Shown in pieces: positions 10,780 to 20,725 of a stretch of 64,000 bases of DNA. Within the stretch, counting starts at the first letter, position 1, and each line of letters starts with the position of its first letter. Origin of the DNA: Nigrospora sphaerica (lineage: Eukaryota > Ascomycota > Sordariomycetes > Amphisphaeriales > Apiosporaceae); contig JAGVVL010000022.1 in assembly GCA_018287875.1 (NCBI GenBank), positions 1,922,001 to 1,986,000 on the forward strand, in the 5' to 3' direction. Made by a program: the position numbers and the translations under genes. The notes beneath the pieces were generated by a model that had not been told where the DNA came from, ran no database searches, and saw only the letters and a program-made list of their open reading frames with translations.

Positions 10780-13488
10780 ATGGCAAGCAAAGCGCCTTTC
10801 AAGACCACCTTCGAGGCCGCCGAGGTCCTTCGGCCCATCTTCACCGGAGGCGCCGTTGCATTGGACAATGGCGCCCGTCTCCTTGCCACTACCCTGGGCG
10901 AGGATGTCATCCTGACCGACCTCGAGACGGGCAAGCACCTCGCTCGCGTCGAAGGCGACGGCGAGCTCATCTCGACCCTCACTCTGACGCCCTCCGGCTC
11001 GCACCTGATCGTCTGCTCCCGTTCCTTGTCCATGCGCATCTACACCCTGAAATTGTCGACCGACAACGACACCCTGGCGCCGCAGTTGATACGCTCCGTC
11101 AAGCCCCACGGCACCCCCGTCCTGGTTCTCGCCGTCGATCGAACGAGCACGTTGCTAGCAACCGGTGGTACCGACGGCTCTATCAAGGTCTGGGATATCA
11201 ACGGAGGCTACGTAACGCACACCTTCCGCGGGCCCAGCGTCCTCGTCTCTGCCCTGCACTTCTTCGAGGTCGCCGCGGGGTCCAAGAAGGGGCCCGAAGG
11301 CGACGGAAAGAAGAAGCGGAGGAAGTCGCAGGCGAACGACGAAGCTGAAGAGGAGGACTCGCTGACGGCTCGTTTCCGCTTGGCCTCCGGAAGTCAAGAC
11401 GGTAAAGTGCGCGTGTGGGACTTGCACAAACGGAACGTGGTCGCGAACCTCGAATCCCACGTATCCGACGTTCAGGGCCTCGATTATTCGCTGGAACAGA
11501 ACGCCCTGGTCACGGCCGGCCGAGACAAGACCATCACTTGGTGGGATTCGAGGTCCTGGAAGGTCCGCAAGGTGGTGCCGTGCTTCGAACTGGTTGAGGC
11601 TGCCGGCTTCATTGGAGACGGCAGCCTGACTTACACTGCAGGCTCCAACGGCTGCCTACGGTTATGGGACACCGACACTGGTAGAGAGCTCACGGCAGAG
11701 CAGACGCCCAAGGCCGAGACCGAAGCGTTCGTGAGCGCTGTCTACAGACCGGGGCTGCCATTTGTGCTGGCACTCCAGGCGGACCACACACTGGCTCTCT
11801 TCGAGGTCCCTTCGAAAGAAGCGTACTCTAAAACGCCCGAGCCTTTCCGCAGGATATCCGGGACCCACGACGAAATCATCGATCTTCGCTACCTGCTGCC
11901 CGACTGCTCCATGCTCGCGCTCGCCACCAACTCCGAGGACATCCGTCTGGTCTCGGTGACAGAGCCGCAGGAGGGTGCCTCGACTCTGGTTTCGTCAAAG
12001 TATTTTGGGCAGGATATTGCGCTCCTAAAAGGTCATGAGGAGATTATCATCTCCCTGGACGTGGACTGGTCGGGCCACTGGGTGGCCACGGGCGCCAAAG
12101 ACAATACGGCTCGTCTGTGGCGGATCGACCCGGCGAACAACTCGTACACCTGCCACGCAGTATTCTCGGGCCACGCTGAGTCGGTAGGCGCGGTAGCGCT
12201 GCCCCGTACAAGACCTGCCGAAGGGTCCAAAGCATACAACGACCCTCTCAGCCACCCTCCGGCCTTCCTGGTCACCGGATCGCAGGATCAGACCATCAAG
12301 AAGTGGGAAGTTCCCCGAGAGGCCCAAGAGGGCACGAAAGGCCTGCGAGCCGCTTACACACGCAAATCCCATGACAAAGATATCAACGCAATCGACGTGA
12401 ACCCTACATCCCAACTGTTCGCCTCGGCATCGCAGGACCGGACCGTCAAAATCTGGTCAGTGACGGAGGGTGAGGTTCAGGGCATTCTTCGTGGACACCG
12501 CCGCGGCGTGTGGTCCGTCAGTTTTGCCCCGTCAAATACGCCCACTATCCAAGGCGAGCAGGGCTCGGTCTCAGGAAAGGGGGTCGTGCTCACGGGCAGC
12601 GGAGACAAGACGGTGAAATTATGGAGCTTGTCCGACTACACCTGCATACGGACTTTCGAGGGGCACACGAACAGCATCCTCAAGGTCGCGTGGCTCAGTA
12701 TGCCTGCAAATGAGGACCGGGGCAAGAAGCCCATCTTGTTTGCCAGCGCAGGAGGCGACGGCCTGGTGAAGGTTTGGGATGCCAACAGTGGTGAGACTGA
12801 GTGCAATCTTGACAATCACGAAGACCGTGTCTGGGCCCTAGCCGTCCAGCCGCAGACGAACACGCTGGTCTCTGGAAGCGGCGACGCCACTGTCACTTTC
12901 TGGAAAGATACGTCGGTAGAAACACAAGTGGCTACCAACGAGGCCCAGCTGAAGTTGGTGGAGCAAGAGCAGGAGCTAGAAAACCACATCCACGCCGGCT
13001 CGTACCGCGAAGCCATCACCCTGGCACTGCAGCTCAACCACCCCGGCCGCTTGCTATCTCTGTTCTCCACCGTGGTCAAGACGAAGACGCCAGAGGCGGG
13101 CAGCCTGACGGGTTTGACGGCCGTCGACGATGTGCTCGCCAATCTCTCGGATGAGCAACTTTTCTTGCTGCTTCTGAGACTGCGTGACTGGAACACCAAC
13201 GCCCGGACCGCGCCAGTGGCTCAACGCATTCTATGGGCATTGGTTAAGAGCTACCCTGCTGCGCATTTCTCGAACCTGTCGGTGAAGGGGGCGCGTGGCC
13301 AAAAGAGCTTAAAGGAGGTCCTGAACGCACTGAAGGTGTATACCGAGAGGCACTACAAGCGTACAGAAGAGTTGGTCGACGAAAGCTATCTGGTGGAATA
13401 TACCCTACGGGAGATGGATGCCCTTGCGCCAAGCTTGGGCGGAGCGCAAGCTGTGGAGGAAGCGGATGGCGATATCACCATGACTTAG
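10780..13488 (+). CDS. UTP13: U3 snoRNP / SSU processome WD40 protein Utp13
   Basis: Single exon, 902 residues from ATG 10780; an in-frame ATG at 10639 would add 47 residues that look unlike the family. Two WD40 propellers with many WD-type repeat ends (for example VWDLHKR, LWRIDPA, IWSVTEG, LWSLSDY, VWDANSG) are followed by the helical Utp13 C-terminal domain (starting about nt 12940, ELENHIHAGSYREAITLALQ). Utp13 is part of the UTP-B complex, which acts in early 18S rRNA processing in the nucleolus. A Lys-rich insertion (KKGPEGDGKKKRRKS) lies between blades near nt 11285. Confidence 0.95.
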   Translation: MASKAPFKTTFEAAEVLRPIFTGGAVALDNGARLLATTLGEDVILTDLETGKHLARVEGDGELISTLTLTPSGSHLIVCSRSLSMRIYTLKLSTDNDTLAPQLIRSVKPHGTPVLVLAVDRTSTLLATGGTDGSIKVWDINGGYVTHTFRGPSVLVSALHFFEVAAGSKKGPEGDGKKKRRKSQANDEAEEEDSLTARFRLASGSQDGKVRVWDLHKRNVVANLESHVSDVQGLDYSLEQNALVTAGRDKTITWWDSRSWKVRKVVPCFELVEAAGFIGDGSLTYTAGSNGCLRLWDTDTGRELTAEQTPKAETEAFVSAVYRPGLPFVLALQADHTLALFEVPSKEAYSKTPEPFRRISGTHDEIIDLRYLLPDCSMLALATNSEDIRLVSVTEPQEGASTLVSSKYFGQDIALLKGHEEIIISLDVDWSGHWVATGAKDNTARLWRIDPANNSYTCHAVFSGHAESVGAVALPRTRPAEGSKAYNDPLSHPPAFLVTGSQDQTIKKWEVPREAQEGTKGLRAAYTRKSHDKDINAIDVNPTSQLFASASQDRTVKIWSVTEGEVQGILRGHRRGVWSVSFAPSNTPTIQGEQGSVSGKGVVLTGSGDKTVKLWSLSDYTCIRTFEGHTNSILKVAWLSMPANEDRGKKPILFASAGGDGLVKVWDANSGETECNLDNHEDRVWALAVQPQTNTLVSGSGDATVTFWKDTSVETQVATNEAQLKLVEQEQELENHIHAGSYREAITLALQLNHPGRLLSLFSTVVKTKTPEAGSLTGLTAVDDVLANLSDEQLFLLLLRLRDWNTNARTAPVAQRILWALVKSYPAAHFSNLSVKGARGQKSLKEVLNALKVYTERHYKRTEELVDESYLVEYTLREMDALAPSLGGAQAVEEADGDITMT

Positions 13489-14019
13489 CGATATGGACCA
13501 AGACGGAAAATGATAAGTTGAATACCCACTGCCCGATAGGGTGTTTGATGGCCATTGCCTATCTTGACCGTGAAGCTCGTTTACTAGTGGCCGGTCCCTA
13601 CAATGCAGTAAGACGCAGCGCGTACCACAGAGTCTGGAGTGCAGGCCTCTATACTTAGGTACATGTAGGCAACTATCCTCCCAGTGGTTATCGTCCAGTT
13701 GCCTTATGGTTCAAATATTTGAGAACCTCGCATGTACTTCAATGCAAGGGCGTTACCATGTCAGATCCCGAACTGCTATTGTGTGCCGGAGACATCCGTC
13801 AACTGAGGGCCGTTAAGGGTACTGGGTAAAGTACATCATTCACACGTACTTTAGGTACCGACCCAAATAGATGCCTGGGACTTATCGATACGAGGCGCTG
13901 GGAATACGGGATGACCTCAGACCCGCCAAACCGCGCCGGGGCAACTGCGTACTTCCTCTTCGCGACTTTCCATTTCCACCATCCTCAACGTACCTCGAGC
14001 GCACCGGGAAGGCATCGCT
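13489..14019. other. Intergenic region between UTP13 and ESS2
   Basis: No ORF worth calling. Contains scattered short AGGTAC/TACCTA words (for example near 13660 and 13850). Probably the UTP13 3' UTR plus the ESS2 promoter. Confidence 0.6.
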
Positions 14020-15363
14020 ATGGAACCGTCACAAAGCGATCAGCCCTCAAATGCACTCATTCGCAAAAGGAGCGAGCTGGAGCTGATGCCTCCTCCGCCG
14101 CCTCCCAAACGAATAAAACGACCCAAGAGGATCCTCGACGAAGACACCTACACCGACGCGCTATCCCAGATCATCGCACGCGACTTCTTCCCCGGCTTGC
14201 TGGAGAGCGAAACACAACAGGAGTACCTCGATGCGCTGGACTCCAAAGATGCAGAATGGATATCCAGCGCCAGCCGGCGGCTACAGCAAGTCATGACTCC
14301 CGGGCGGCACCGATCGCGCAGGGGCACTTCCGTGGCGCCGGGCGCGCCAACCCCCCGCGGGTATGCCGGGGAGACGCCCGTGTCGCGAACGAGCTCGGCG
14401 ACAACGTCCGCCCCCCCGCCGAAGCCCGCGGTGGATACGAACATGAGCCTCGGGGCTTTCCAGTCGAAATACACCAGCGAGGACAACGAAAGCTTCTACA
14501 AGCTCCTGGACAGGCAGAATTCGAAGCGGATGGAGAAGTACGCATGGCTATGGACGGGAAACAAGCTTCCATCGAAGATGCAACTCAAACAGAAGCAAAT
14601 CGAAACCAACCTTGCGCAAACAAGAAGCTTGGTGGACGATGGGTACAAGAAAGACCGACTCGCTATCAAGGACCGAGATGACCGGCCCGCACAGGTGGAG
14701 ACGTGGAAATCAGCGCCCCAGAACACCCTGATGTTCGCTCCGGACAGCATCGAGGATTCCATGGAGACTGTCATGCAAAAGGCCGAGTCAAGCTCTAAAG
14801 CGGAACCTAAAGCCGTCAGCTATCAGAATACGAGGCTTCCCCAACCGGAGATCAGCGACACAGTATCCGTAGCATCGGACCCGTCACTATCCGCTGTGCG
14901 CGCCGCCATCGCGGGGAAGCGTTCGACAAGCCAGCCGCCTTCCACAACGGCGGGCAACGCGACGCCGCGAGTCAACGGGTACGCGTTTGTGGACGACGAG
15001 GAGCCCCAATACGCCTCGTCGTCAGCGGTCCCCGTCATCAGCCTGGGCCCCGGCGATGCGACGCCGAACCCCTTTACCATCCGAGAGCAGAGCCAACGCG
15101 AGGCTCTCCACCACCGTATGGTGGACAAGATCTCTCAGTCCAAGAGGAACTCGGTCGCGCACGGCATGACGGGCAAAGTGGACAAAACGCCCGTGCCGAA
15201 GTTCCCCAACAGCCCTCGGCTGAGCGGTGGACTGACGCCCGCGGCACGGCGGCTTTGGAGCAAGATAGGCGCCCGGGGTAACACCCCGAAGACGCCGTTC
15301 GATGGCCGAACGGCGTCTACCCCAGCCAAAGGGTCTAAGTTACGACAAGTGGCCAAAAAATGA
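14020..15363 (+). CDS. ES2/DGCR14-family nuclear splicing-associated protein
   Basis: Single exon, 447 residues. The start region has a basic patch (PPPKRIKRPKR) followed by the family hallmark ILDEDTYTDALSQIIARDFF. The central block includes YTSEDNESFYKLLDRQNSKR, KYAWLWTGNK and a conserved run ending NTLMFAPDS. The C-terminal half is low-complexity and ends with the ARRLWSKIGARG motif of the family. ES2 (fission yeast Bis1, human ESS2/DGCR14) associates with spliceosomal C complexes in the nucleus. It lies 0.5 kb upstream of SAD1 on the same strand, another splicing gene; that proximity may be chance. Confidence 0.93.
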   Translation: MEPSQSDQPSNALIRKRSELELMPPPPPPKRIKRPKRILDEDTYTDALSQIIARDFFPGLLESETQQEYLDALDSKDAEWISSASRRLQQVMTPGRHRSRRGTSVAPGAPTPRGYAGETPVSRTSSATTSAPPPKPAVDTNMSLGAFQSKYTSEDNESFYKLLDRQNSKRMEKYAWLWTGNKLPSKMQLKQKQIETNLAQTRSLVDDGYKKDRLAIKDRDDRPAQVETWKSAPQNTLMFAPDSIEDSMETVMQKAESSSKAEPKAVSYQNTRLPQPEISDTVSVASDPSLSAVRAAIAGKRSTSQPPSTTAGNATPRVNGYAFVDDEEPQYASSSAVPVISLGPGDATPNPFTIREQSQREALHHRMVDKISQSKRNSVAHGMTGKVDKTPVPKFPNSPRLSGGLTPAARRLWSKIGARGNTPKTPFDGRTASTPAKGSKLRQVAKK

Positions 15364-15905
15364 CGGGGCTTGCTATGATTATGAGGAGTGCGAAATCCAA
15401 TGATACCCAGTAGAGAAGGCTCAAAAAGTTCTTCCTTTACATGTTTTTTACTTTACGCAGGTACGGGATGGGTGCGCTGAAGAGGAGAGACGTATATGTT
15501 GCTGTTACCCCTGGGTATGATTTGTCCCTGGGCTGACACAGCTGACACCTGCACTCGGCTGTATTGGCTGGGTGGGAAACACCGAAAACAGAATGCGTTC
15601 TGGGTACTTAAGTACATGTAACTAGACTGAAAGGCTCGTGTGTTAAGATAAACCGATGTTCTATACATTGCCTCAAGCCTGTTACATTCAATCCCGCAGT
15701 CGTACAGGCTTCCTCGACCTCCTCCAAGCATTACGGTGGTATGGCGCATGCGGCGATAGCATTGTGTGGGGCATTACGATAGGCTGTCCTGGACTGCTGT
15801 GCAGGTACTACCTACAAATAAATAGCACCATCCTGGAAAGCATAGCACATCGCTCAGCCTTGCGCCATCTCGTGCACATACAGCGGGCGCCCAACAGCAG
15901 CCGCC

Positions 15906-17516
15906 ATGTTGAAACGACCTGCCTCGGAAGCGCTGGAAGATGCATCGGGAGCCGCGTCACCGGCGTCGAAGAAGTCGCGCATGGACGACGGGCCGGCCGA
16001 TTTCGAGGGCGAACTGAATGGCAACGGCGCCAAAGACGAGGGACGCGACGCGCCCGTGGAAGACGGCGAGGACGATCTCGACGACGATGCGCCCGGGAAG
16101 GCGCCGATCAGGCAGTCGGCACCCACCGAGGGCTACGACGACCTCTATCTCGACACGATCGACCGTCACGTGCTGGATTTCGACTTCGAGAAGCTCTGCT
16201 CCGTCAGCCTGTCCAACATCAACGTATACGCCTGTCTCGTGTGCGGTCGCTACTACCAGGGCCGCGGCCCCAAGTCGCACGCCTACTTCCACGCCCTGGA
16301 TGAAGGCCACCATGTCTTCATCAATATGGAGACGCAGAAGGTGTACGTGCTGCCCGAGGGCTACGAGGTCAAGAGCAAGTCGCTTGACGACATCAAATAC
16401 GTCTCGGACCCGCGATACACGAAGCAGGAGGTCATGGAGCTCGACCGCAAGCCCCGGAGGGCGTGGACCCTTGGTGGGAAGGAGTACACGCCGGGCTACG
16501 TCGGCATGAACAACATCAAAGAAAACGACTACCTAAACGTGGTCGTGCAGGCCCTGTCGCACATCCCCCCGCTACGCGACTACTTCCTCCTCGAGGACTT
16601 TTCGACAAGCCCCGAGCTGGTCAAGAGGTGTGCCATCCTGTTCCGGAAAATATGGAACCCGCGCGCATTCAAGAACCACGTGTCGCCCCACGAACTGCTG
16701 CAGGAGATCTCGCTCCGGTCCAACAAGCGCTTCACATTGACGACGCAGTCCGACCCGGTCGATTTCCTGTCCTGGTTCCTTAACAACTTGCACCTTGGTC
16801 TGGGTGGCAGCAAGACCAAGCCAGGCAGCAGCCGGGTACAGCGCATCTTCCAGGGGAAGCTCAAGGTGGAGTCGCAGACCATCACGGCCAAGGCCGACGC
16901 CGGTGATCGGTTGCGGTTCGAGGATTCGGCCGAGGTCAAGGTCGACGTCAGCCGGTTCCTGCTGCTCACGCTGGATCTGCCGGCCGCGCCGCTGTTCCAG
17001 GACGAGCTGGAGCGCAACATCATTCCCCAAGTCCCCCTCACTACGATCCTCGCCAAGTACGACGGCGTGAAGGCGCAGGAGCAGCAGGCGCAGCGGAAAC
17101 GCTACCGGCTGATGCACCCGCTGCCGCCGTACCTCATTTTCCACATCAAGCGCTTCTCGACGAATAAGTTCATCTCGGAGCGCAACCCCACGATTGTCAC
17201 GTTCGACGCAAGGAACCTCGACATGTCGCCGTTTGTGGAGCCCAACCCCGACAAGCACCCGCCGGGCGAACCCATCTGGTATGACCTCGTCGCCAACGTG
17301 GTACACGAAGCCGTGCGGGCGAAAGAGGACGTGGCCGACACGGCCGAGGAGAAGAAGACGTGGAAAGTGCAATTGAGGGACAAGGGCAGGGACGAGTGGG
17401 TGACGTGCCAGGACCTCTTCGTGGAGAAGACGCAAAGAGAGCTGTTGTACCTGGGAGAATCCTACCTACAGATATGGGAAAGACGGCCAGACTCGAAAGG
17501 AAAACGAAAAGCGTAG
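15906..17516 (+). CDS. SAD1: U4/U6.U5 tri-snRNP protein Sad1/USP39 (inactive ubiquitin protease)
   Basis: Single exon, 536 residues. An acidic N-terminus precedes a ZnF-UBP domain (CSVSLSNINVYACLVCGRYY, then HAYFHALDEGHHVFI) and a USP fold. The USP cysteine box reads GMNNIKENDYLNVVVQAL, so the catalytic Cys is absent, and the C-terminal His box (NVVHEAV) is also changed. This is the known state of Sad1/USP39, a scaffold needed for tri-snRNP assembly and splicing rather than deubiquitination. ATG at 15906 gives the typical length. Confidence 0.95.
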   Translation: MLKRPASEALEDASGAASPASKKSRMDDGPADFEGELNGNGAKDEGRDAPVEDGEDDLDDDAPGKAPIRQSAPTEGYDDLYLDTIDRHVLDFDFEKLCSVSLSNINVYACLVCGRYYQGRGPKSHAYFHALDEGHHVFINMETQKVYVLPEGYEVKSKSLDDIKYVSDPRYTKQEVMELDRKPRRAWTLGGKEYTPGYVGMNNIKENDYLNVVVQALSHIPPLRDYFLLEDFSTSPELVKRCAILFRKIWNPRAFKNHVSPHELLQEISLRSNKRFTLTTQSDPVDFLSWFLNNLHLGLGGSKTKPGSSRVQRIFQGKLKVESQTITAKADAGDRLRFEDSAEVKVDVSRFLLLTLDLPAAPLFQDELERNIIPQVPLTTILAKYDGVKAQEQQAQRKRYRLMHPLPPYLIFHIKRFSTNKFISERNPTIVTFDARNLDMSPFVEPNPDKHPPGEPIWYDLVANVVHEAVRAKEDVADTAEEKKTWKVQLRDKGRDEWVTCQDLFVEKTQRELLYLGESYLQIWERRPDSKGKRKA

Positions 17517-17906
17517 CGTGTTTGGGATCTACAGACTTGATGGGGTCTGCTCGGCCATGAACCAACAAGCCGGAGTGCGAGGGTACATCCATACAACTAA
17601 CAGGTAGTTTGCCAGATACGTGGCTGTTCGGCGGGATGTGCACGCATCTGTGTATAGGATCCCGGTCCAGCGCCGGACCAGGGGGGCTCGGAGTGGCATA
17701 GCGCTATAAACACCGCTAGGTATGACGCCGATGACTCCTTGAAACTCGTGGTCACATGGGACTTCCACGGATCAACACCACAAAGCTTATATGTAATCCG
17801 AGGGCTGGCTTCTGTTTGTACGAAACTTACCATCGTGAATTGGCCAGACGTGTTGCGTTTCTCACCAACCAACCCACCGTAATACTTCAATCCCACCTCG
17901 GTCAAG

Positions 17907-19389
17907 ATGAACATGGGTACGTGAAGCCTCCACCCCAACCCAACTTGCCCGAGCCATCCGGCCGCTCCGGGGGGGCTCATCGGGCGACCAGCTGGCTGAC
18001 CGGCGAGGGGGGCGGAGGAAATAGACGCGATCCTCGACTCGGGCTATCTGCCACACGCGGTGCTGCGCGTGGGGATCCGGCGGCAGCTGGCGCAGCGGCT
18101 GGCCGAGATCGCGAGCGATTCGCGGACGGCGGCGTACGAGCGCAAGCAGGCCTTCCTCGCGCGGCTGCGGACGCAGCCCATCGCCGTCGAGACGCGCGCC
18201 GCCAACGCCCAGCACTACGAGGTCGGCACCGGCGTCCTGCGCGCCATGCTCGGCCCCCGCATGAAGTACTCGGCCTGCCTCTACGCCAAGGGCTCCGAGA
18301 CGCTCGGCATGGCCGAGGTCGCCATGCTGCAGAGCTACAGTGAGTGTGTTCTGGCTTTTTTTGTCCCTTCGTCTTCTCGTCGCCGCGGGCGGGGCGCGGG
18401 GGGAAGGGGGAGACGGAGGTTGGTCATGTGCTAATGCGGTTTGGCTGCGCAGTCGACAAGGCCGGTCTCAAGGACGGAATGAGTATATTGGATCTCGGGT
18501 AAGTATACGCATGTTTGGCGCGCGCACGCCTACTCTGGATACAAAAGCACTGCGTAGATGGCGGCGACCTGACGACGAACCTGCACACAGTTGCGGCTGG
18601 GGCTCCGGCGCGCTTTACTATGCCGAGATGCTGCCCAACAGCAAGGTCACTGCCTTCTCAAACTCGCGGACCCAGAAGGAGTTCATCGACGCCCAGGCCA
18701 AGGAGAAGGGGCTGAACAACGTCCGAGTCATCACGGGCGATGTGGCCGAGTACGACTTTGAGAAGGAGAAGGAGAGCTTTGACCGTGTTGTCTCGATCGA
18801 GGCAAGTCCCGCTTTTACGAGGAACCGTCACCCTTCTTTGACCAGACATACTAACCGACGACCGCTAGATGTTCGAGCACATGAAGAACTACGAGCTGCT
18901 GATGGCCAAGGTCGCCAAGGTCCTGAAGCCGGGCGGCAAGCTCTTCGTCCACATCTTCGCGCACAAAGACACCCCCTACGACTACGAGGAGGGGTGGATG
19001 ACGACGCACTTCTTCACCGGCGGCACCATGCCGTCGGCCGATCTGCTGCTGTACTTCCAGAAGGAACTCAACATCGAGAAGCAGTGGTGGGTGAACGGCA
19101 TGCACTACTCCAAGACCTGCGAGGTAAGGCGGCCCCTCCCGCGCGTCCCCAGGCCCTTATCCCGCGCGGGCCGAGCCCCCGGCTGACCCGTTCTCAGGAT
19201 TGGCTCACTACCATGTTGGCCAACAAGCAGAAGATGTGGCCGCATTTGGTGGAGACATACGGAGACCAGGCCAGCACGTGGTGGAACAGGTGGCAGATCT
19301 TCTATATGGCCTGTTCCGAGCTGTTCGCCTACGAGGGCGGCGATACCTGGGGCGTGTGCCATTACTTGTTCGAGAAGCCTGGCGCGTGA
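17907..19389 (+). CDS. Cyclopropane-fatty-acid-synthase-like SAM methyltransferase
   Basis: Six exons inferred; the secure ones are about 18008-18339, 18453-18498, 18591-18801, 18869-19123 and 19198-19389. Exon 1 is tentative: ATG 17907 to 17920 with donor GTGAAG gives correct phase. Splicing builds the SAM site [18 protein letters not shown]. Other family landmarks are [48 protein letters not shown] and [13 protein letters not shown]. Homologues are often annotated as coclaurine N-methyltransferase-like or CFA-like; substrate unknown. The intron at 18802-18868 begins GCAAGT, a GC-AG intron with a CTAAC branch site. Confidence 0.85.
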
Positions 19390-19617
19390 GCGGCACGGCC
19401 AGCTTGGTCAATGGACAGCGGGGCGTAGAATAGACACTGCTAGGCTACCACGCCGTGTCCGGCCATAGTTCCAACGGGGCACGCTTGCACTGCGGCATCG
19501 CGTTGGTCAAGTTGTAATGAATCGTTGCTCAATTGCTGGCTTTCTCAGTGCCATGTCCCCAATGCTCTTAATGCGCTCGACGGCTTGACCGGACGCCGTA
19601 CGTCTGTGACCCATGAT

Positions 19618-19954
19618 CTAGTGGTCCCAAGGGTGCTTCCAGCCCATCAACACGGGGCCTGCGTCTGGGTTAGCGCTCGGGAATTCCGTGGTTCGTCGTC
19701 GGCAGAAGGGGGAAGAGGCAATCGCGGGGAGCCGGTCGGGGACTACGTACCATCCTTCTTCGCCCGGTACATCAGCTGCGCAGACTATGTCAGTATCGCG
19801 GCCTCTCAAACACCGCCGCCGGGGGGCGCTCGTCTCGGGGCGCGGGGAGGAGAGCGCTTACGAAGAACCACATGCTCGCGCCCAGGGCGGTCGCTGTGAA
19901 CCGGTAGATGCCGGGAACGTGAGGCTTGATGGGACCACCGGGACCGCCTGCCAT
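19618..19954 (-). CDS. 52-residue mitochondrial complex I accessory subunit (NDUFB2/AGGG-like)
   Basis: Three tiny exons, complement(19954..19862, 19775..19751, 19658..19618), join in frame to encode 52 residues. The product has a Gly/Pro N-terminus (MAGGPGGPIKPHVPG), one membrane segment around ATALGASMWFFLMYRAKKDG, and the C-terminal GWKHPWDH. Introns begin GTAAGC and GTACGT and end GCAG and GCAG. The short single-helix layout and conserved W/HPWD tail match fungal NADH:ubiquinone oxidoreductase small subunits; assignment to NDUFB2 rather than another B-type subunit is tentative. The middle exon is only 25 nt. It is divergent from BUR1. Confidence 0.72.
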
Positions 19955-20725
19955 GATGAAGGTATGTGCCGATACTGTCGCGCAGTTAGATCAGAGACCG
20001 GGTCGAGGGCGAGGCAGTGGAATTGGTTCATACAGTTGGAATTGTCTTACGGTGGGGGAAATGGGTGATGGAATGGCGTGTCGTCGTCAATTGAGGCTCG
20101 CTTGGAAGCTTCAGTGACTGGCGGGCTTGCTGGGCGGGTGTGATGACTAAGTGGACAAGCCAGAAGGAGAGCTCTGGCCTGCAGACTCGCTAAATACAGT
20201 GCAATGAACTGTACGCTCACACAGATGCGCTCAAATGTATCCGAATTTAACCCATACAGTGTCGATGGTGATTGACACGCAGGTGGACCGCTAGCATGCA
20301 AGGCTGGCATCGAACCTAAAAGTGCAATCGGCAGGGATATGATTTATTAAGTAGGATGGATGGCTTGTTATCAGACAAGGAATGACCTATGTAGTGACCT
20401 ACTGACATGCAGTACTTCTTTCCTTGCGTGCTAAGCAGGCGCTTTCTTGCTTGTTAAACAACACGGAAACGACGGCACTGCAGAAATCACGTTTCGAGTC
20501 GCCTTCGCAAACATTCGTCTCCCATACTCCTCGTGATAGCCCCACCGGATTCGACTGCCCGCGGCTCTTCGTCCCTCTAACGCCAACCCCCCCGAATACA
20601 TATCTATCGACCTGACTTGCCCGCCATCTACCTCGACATAGGACGCATCCAAAGCAACCATCCCCTCTGTCGCGTCTCGACTTCCTTCTCCCATAGCTGC
20701 GCCTGCCGCGACGCGCACGCCCGTG

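Noticed and set aside
15906..17516. Active deubiquitinase
   Set aside because: Cys box lacks the catalytic cysteine and the His box is altered, as in known Sad1/USP39.
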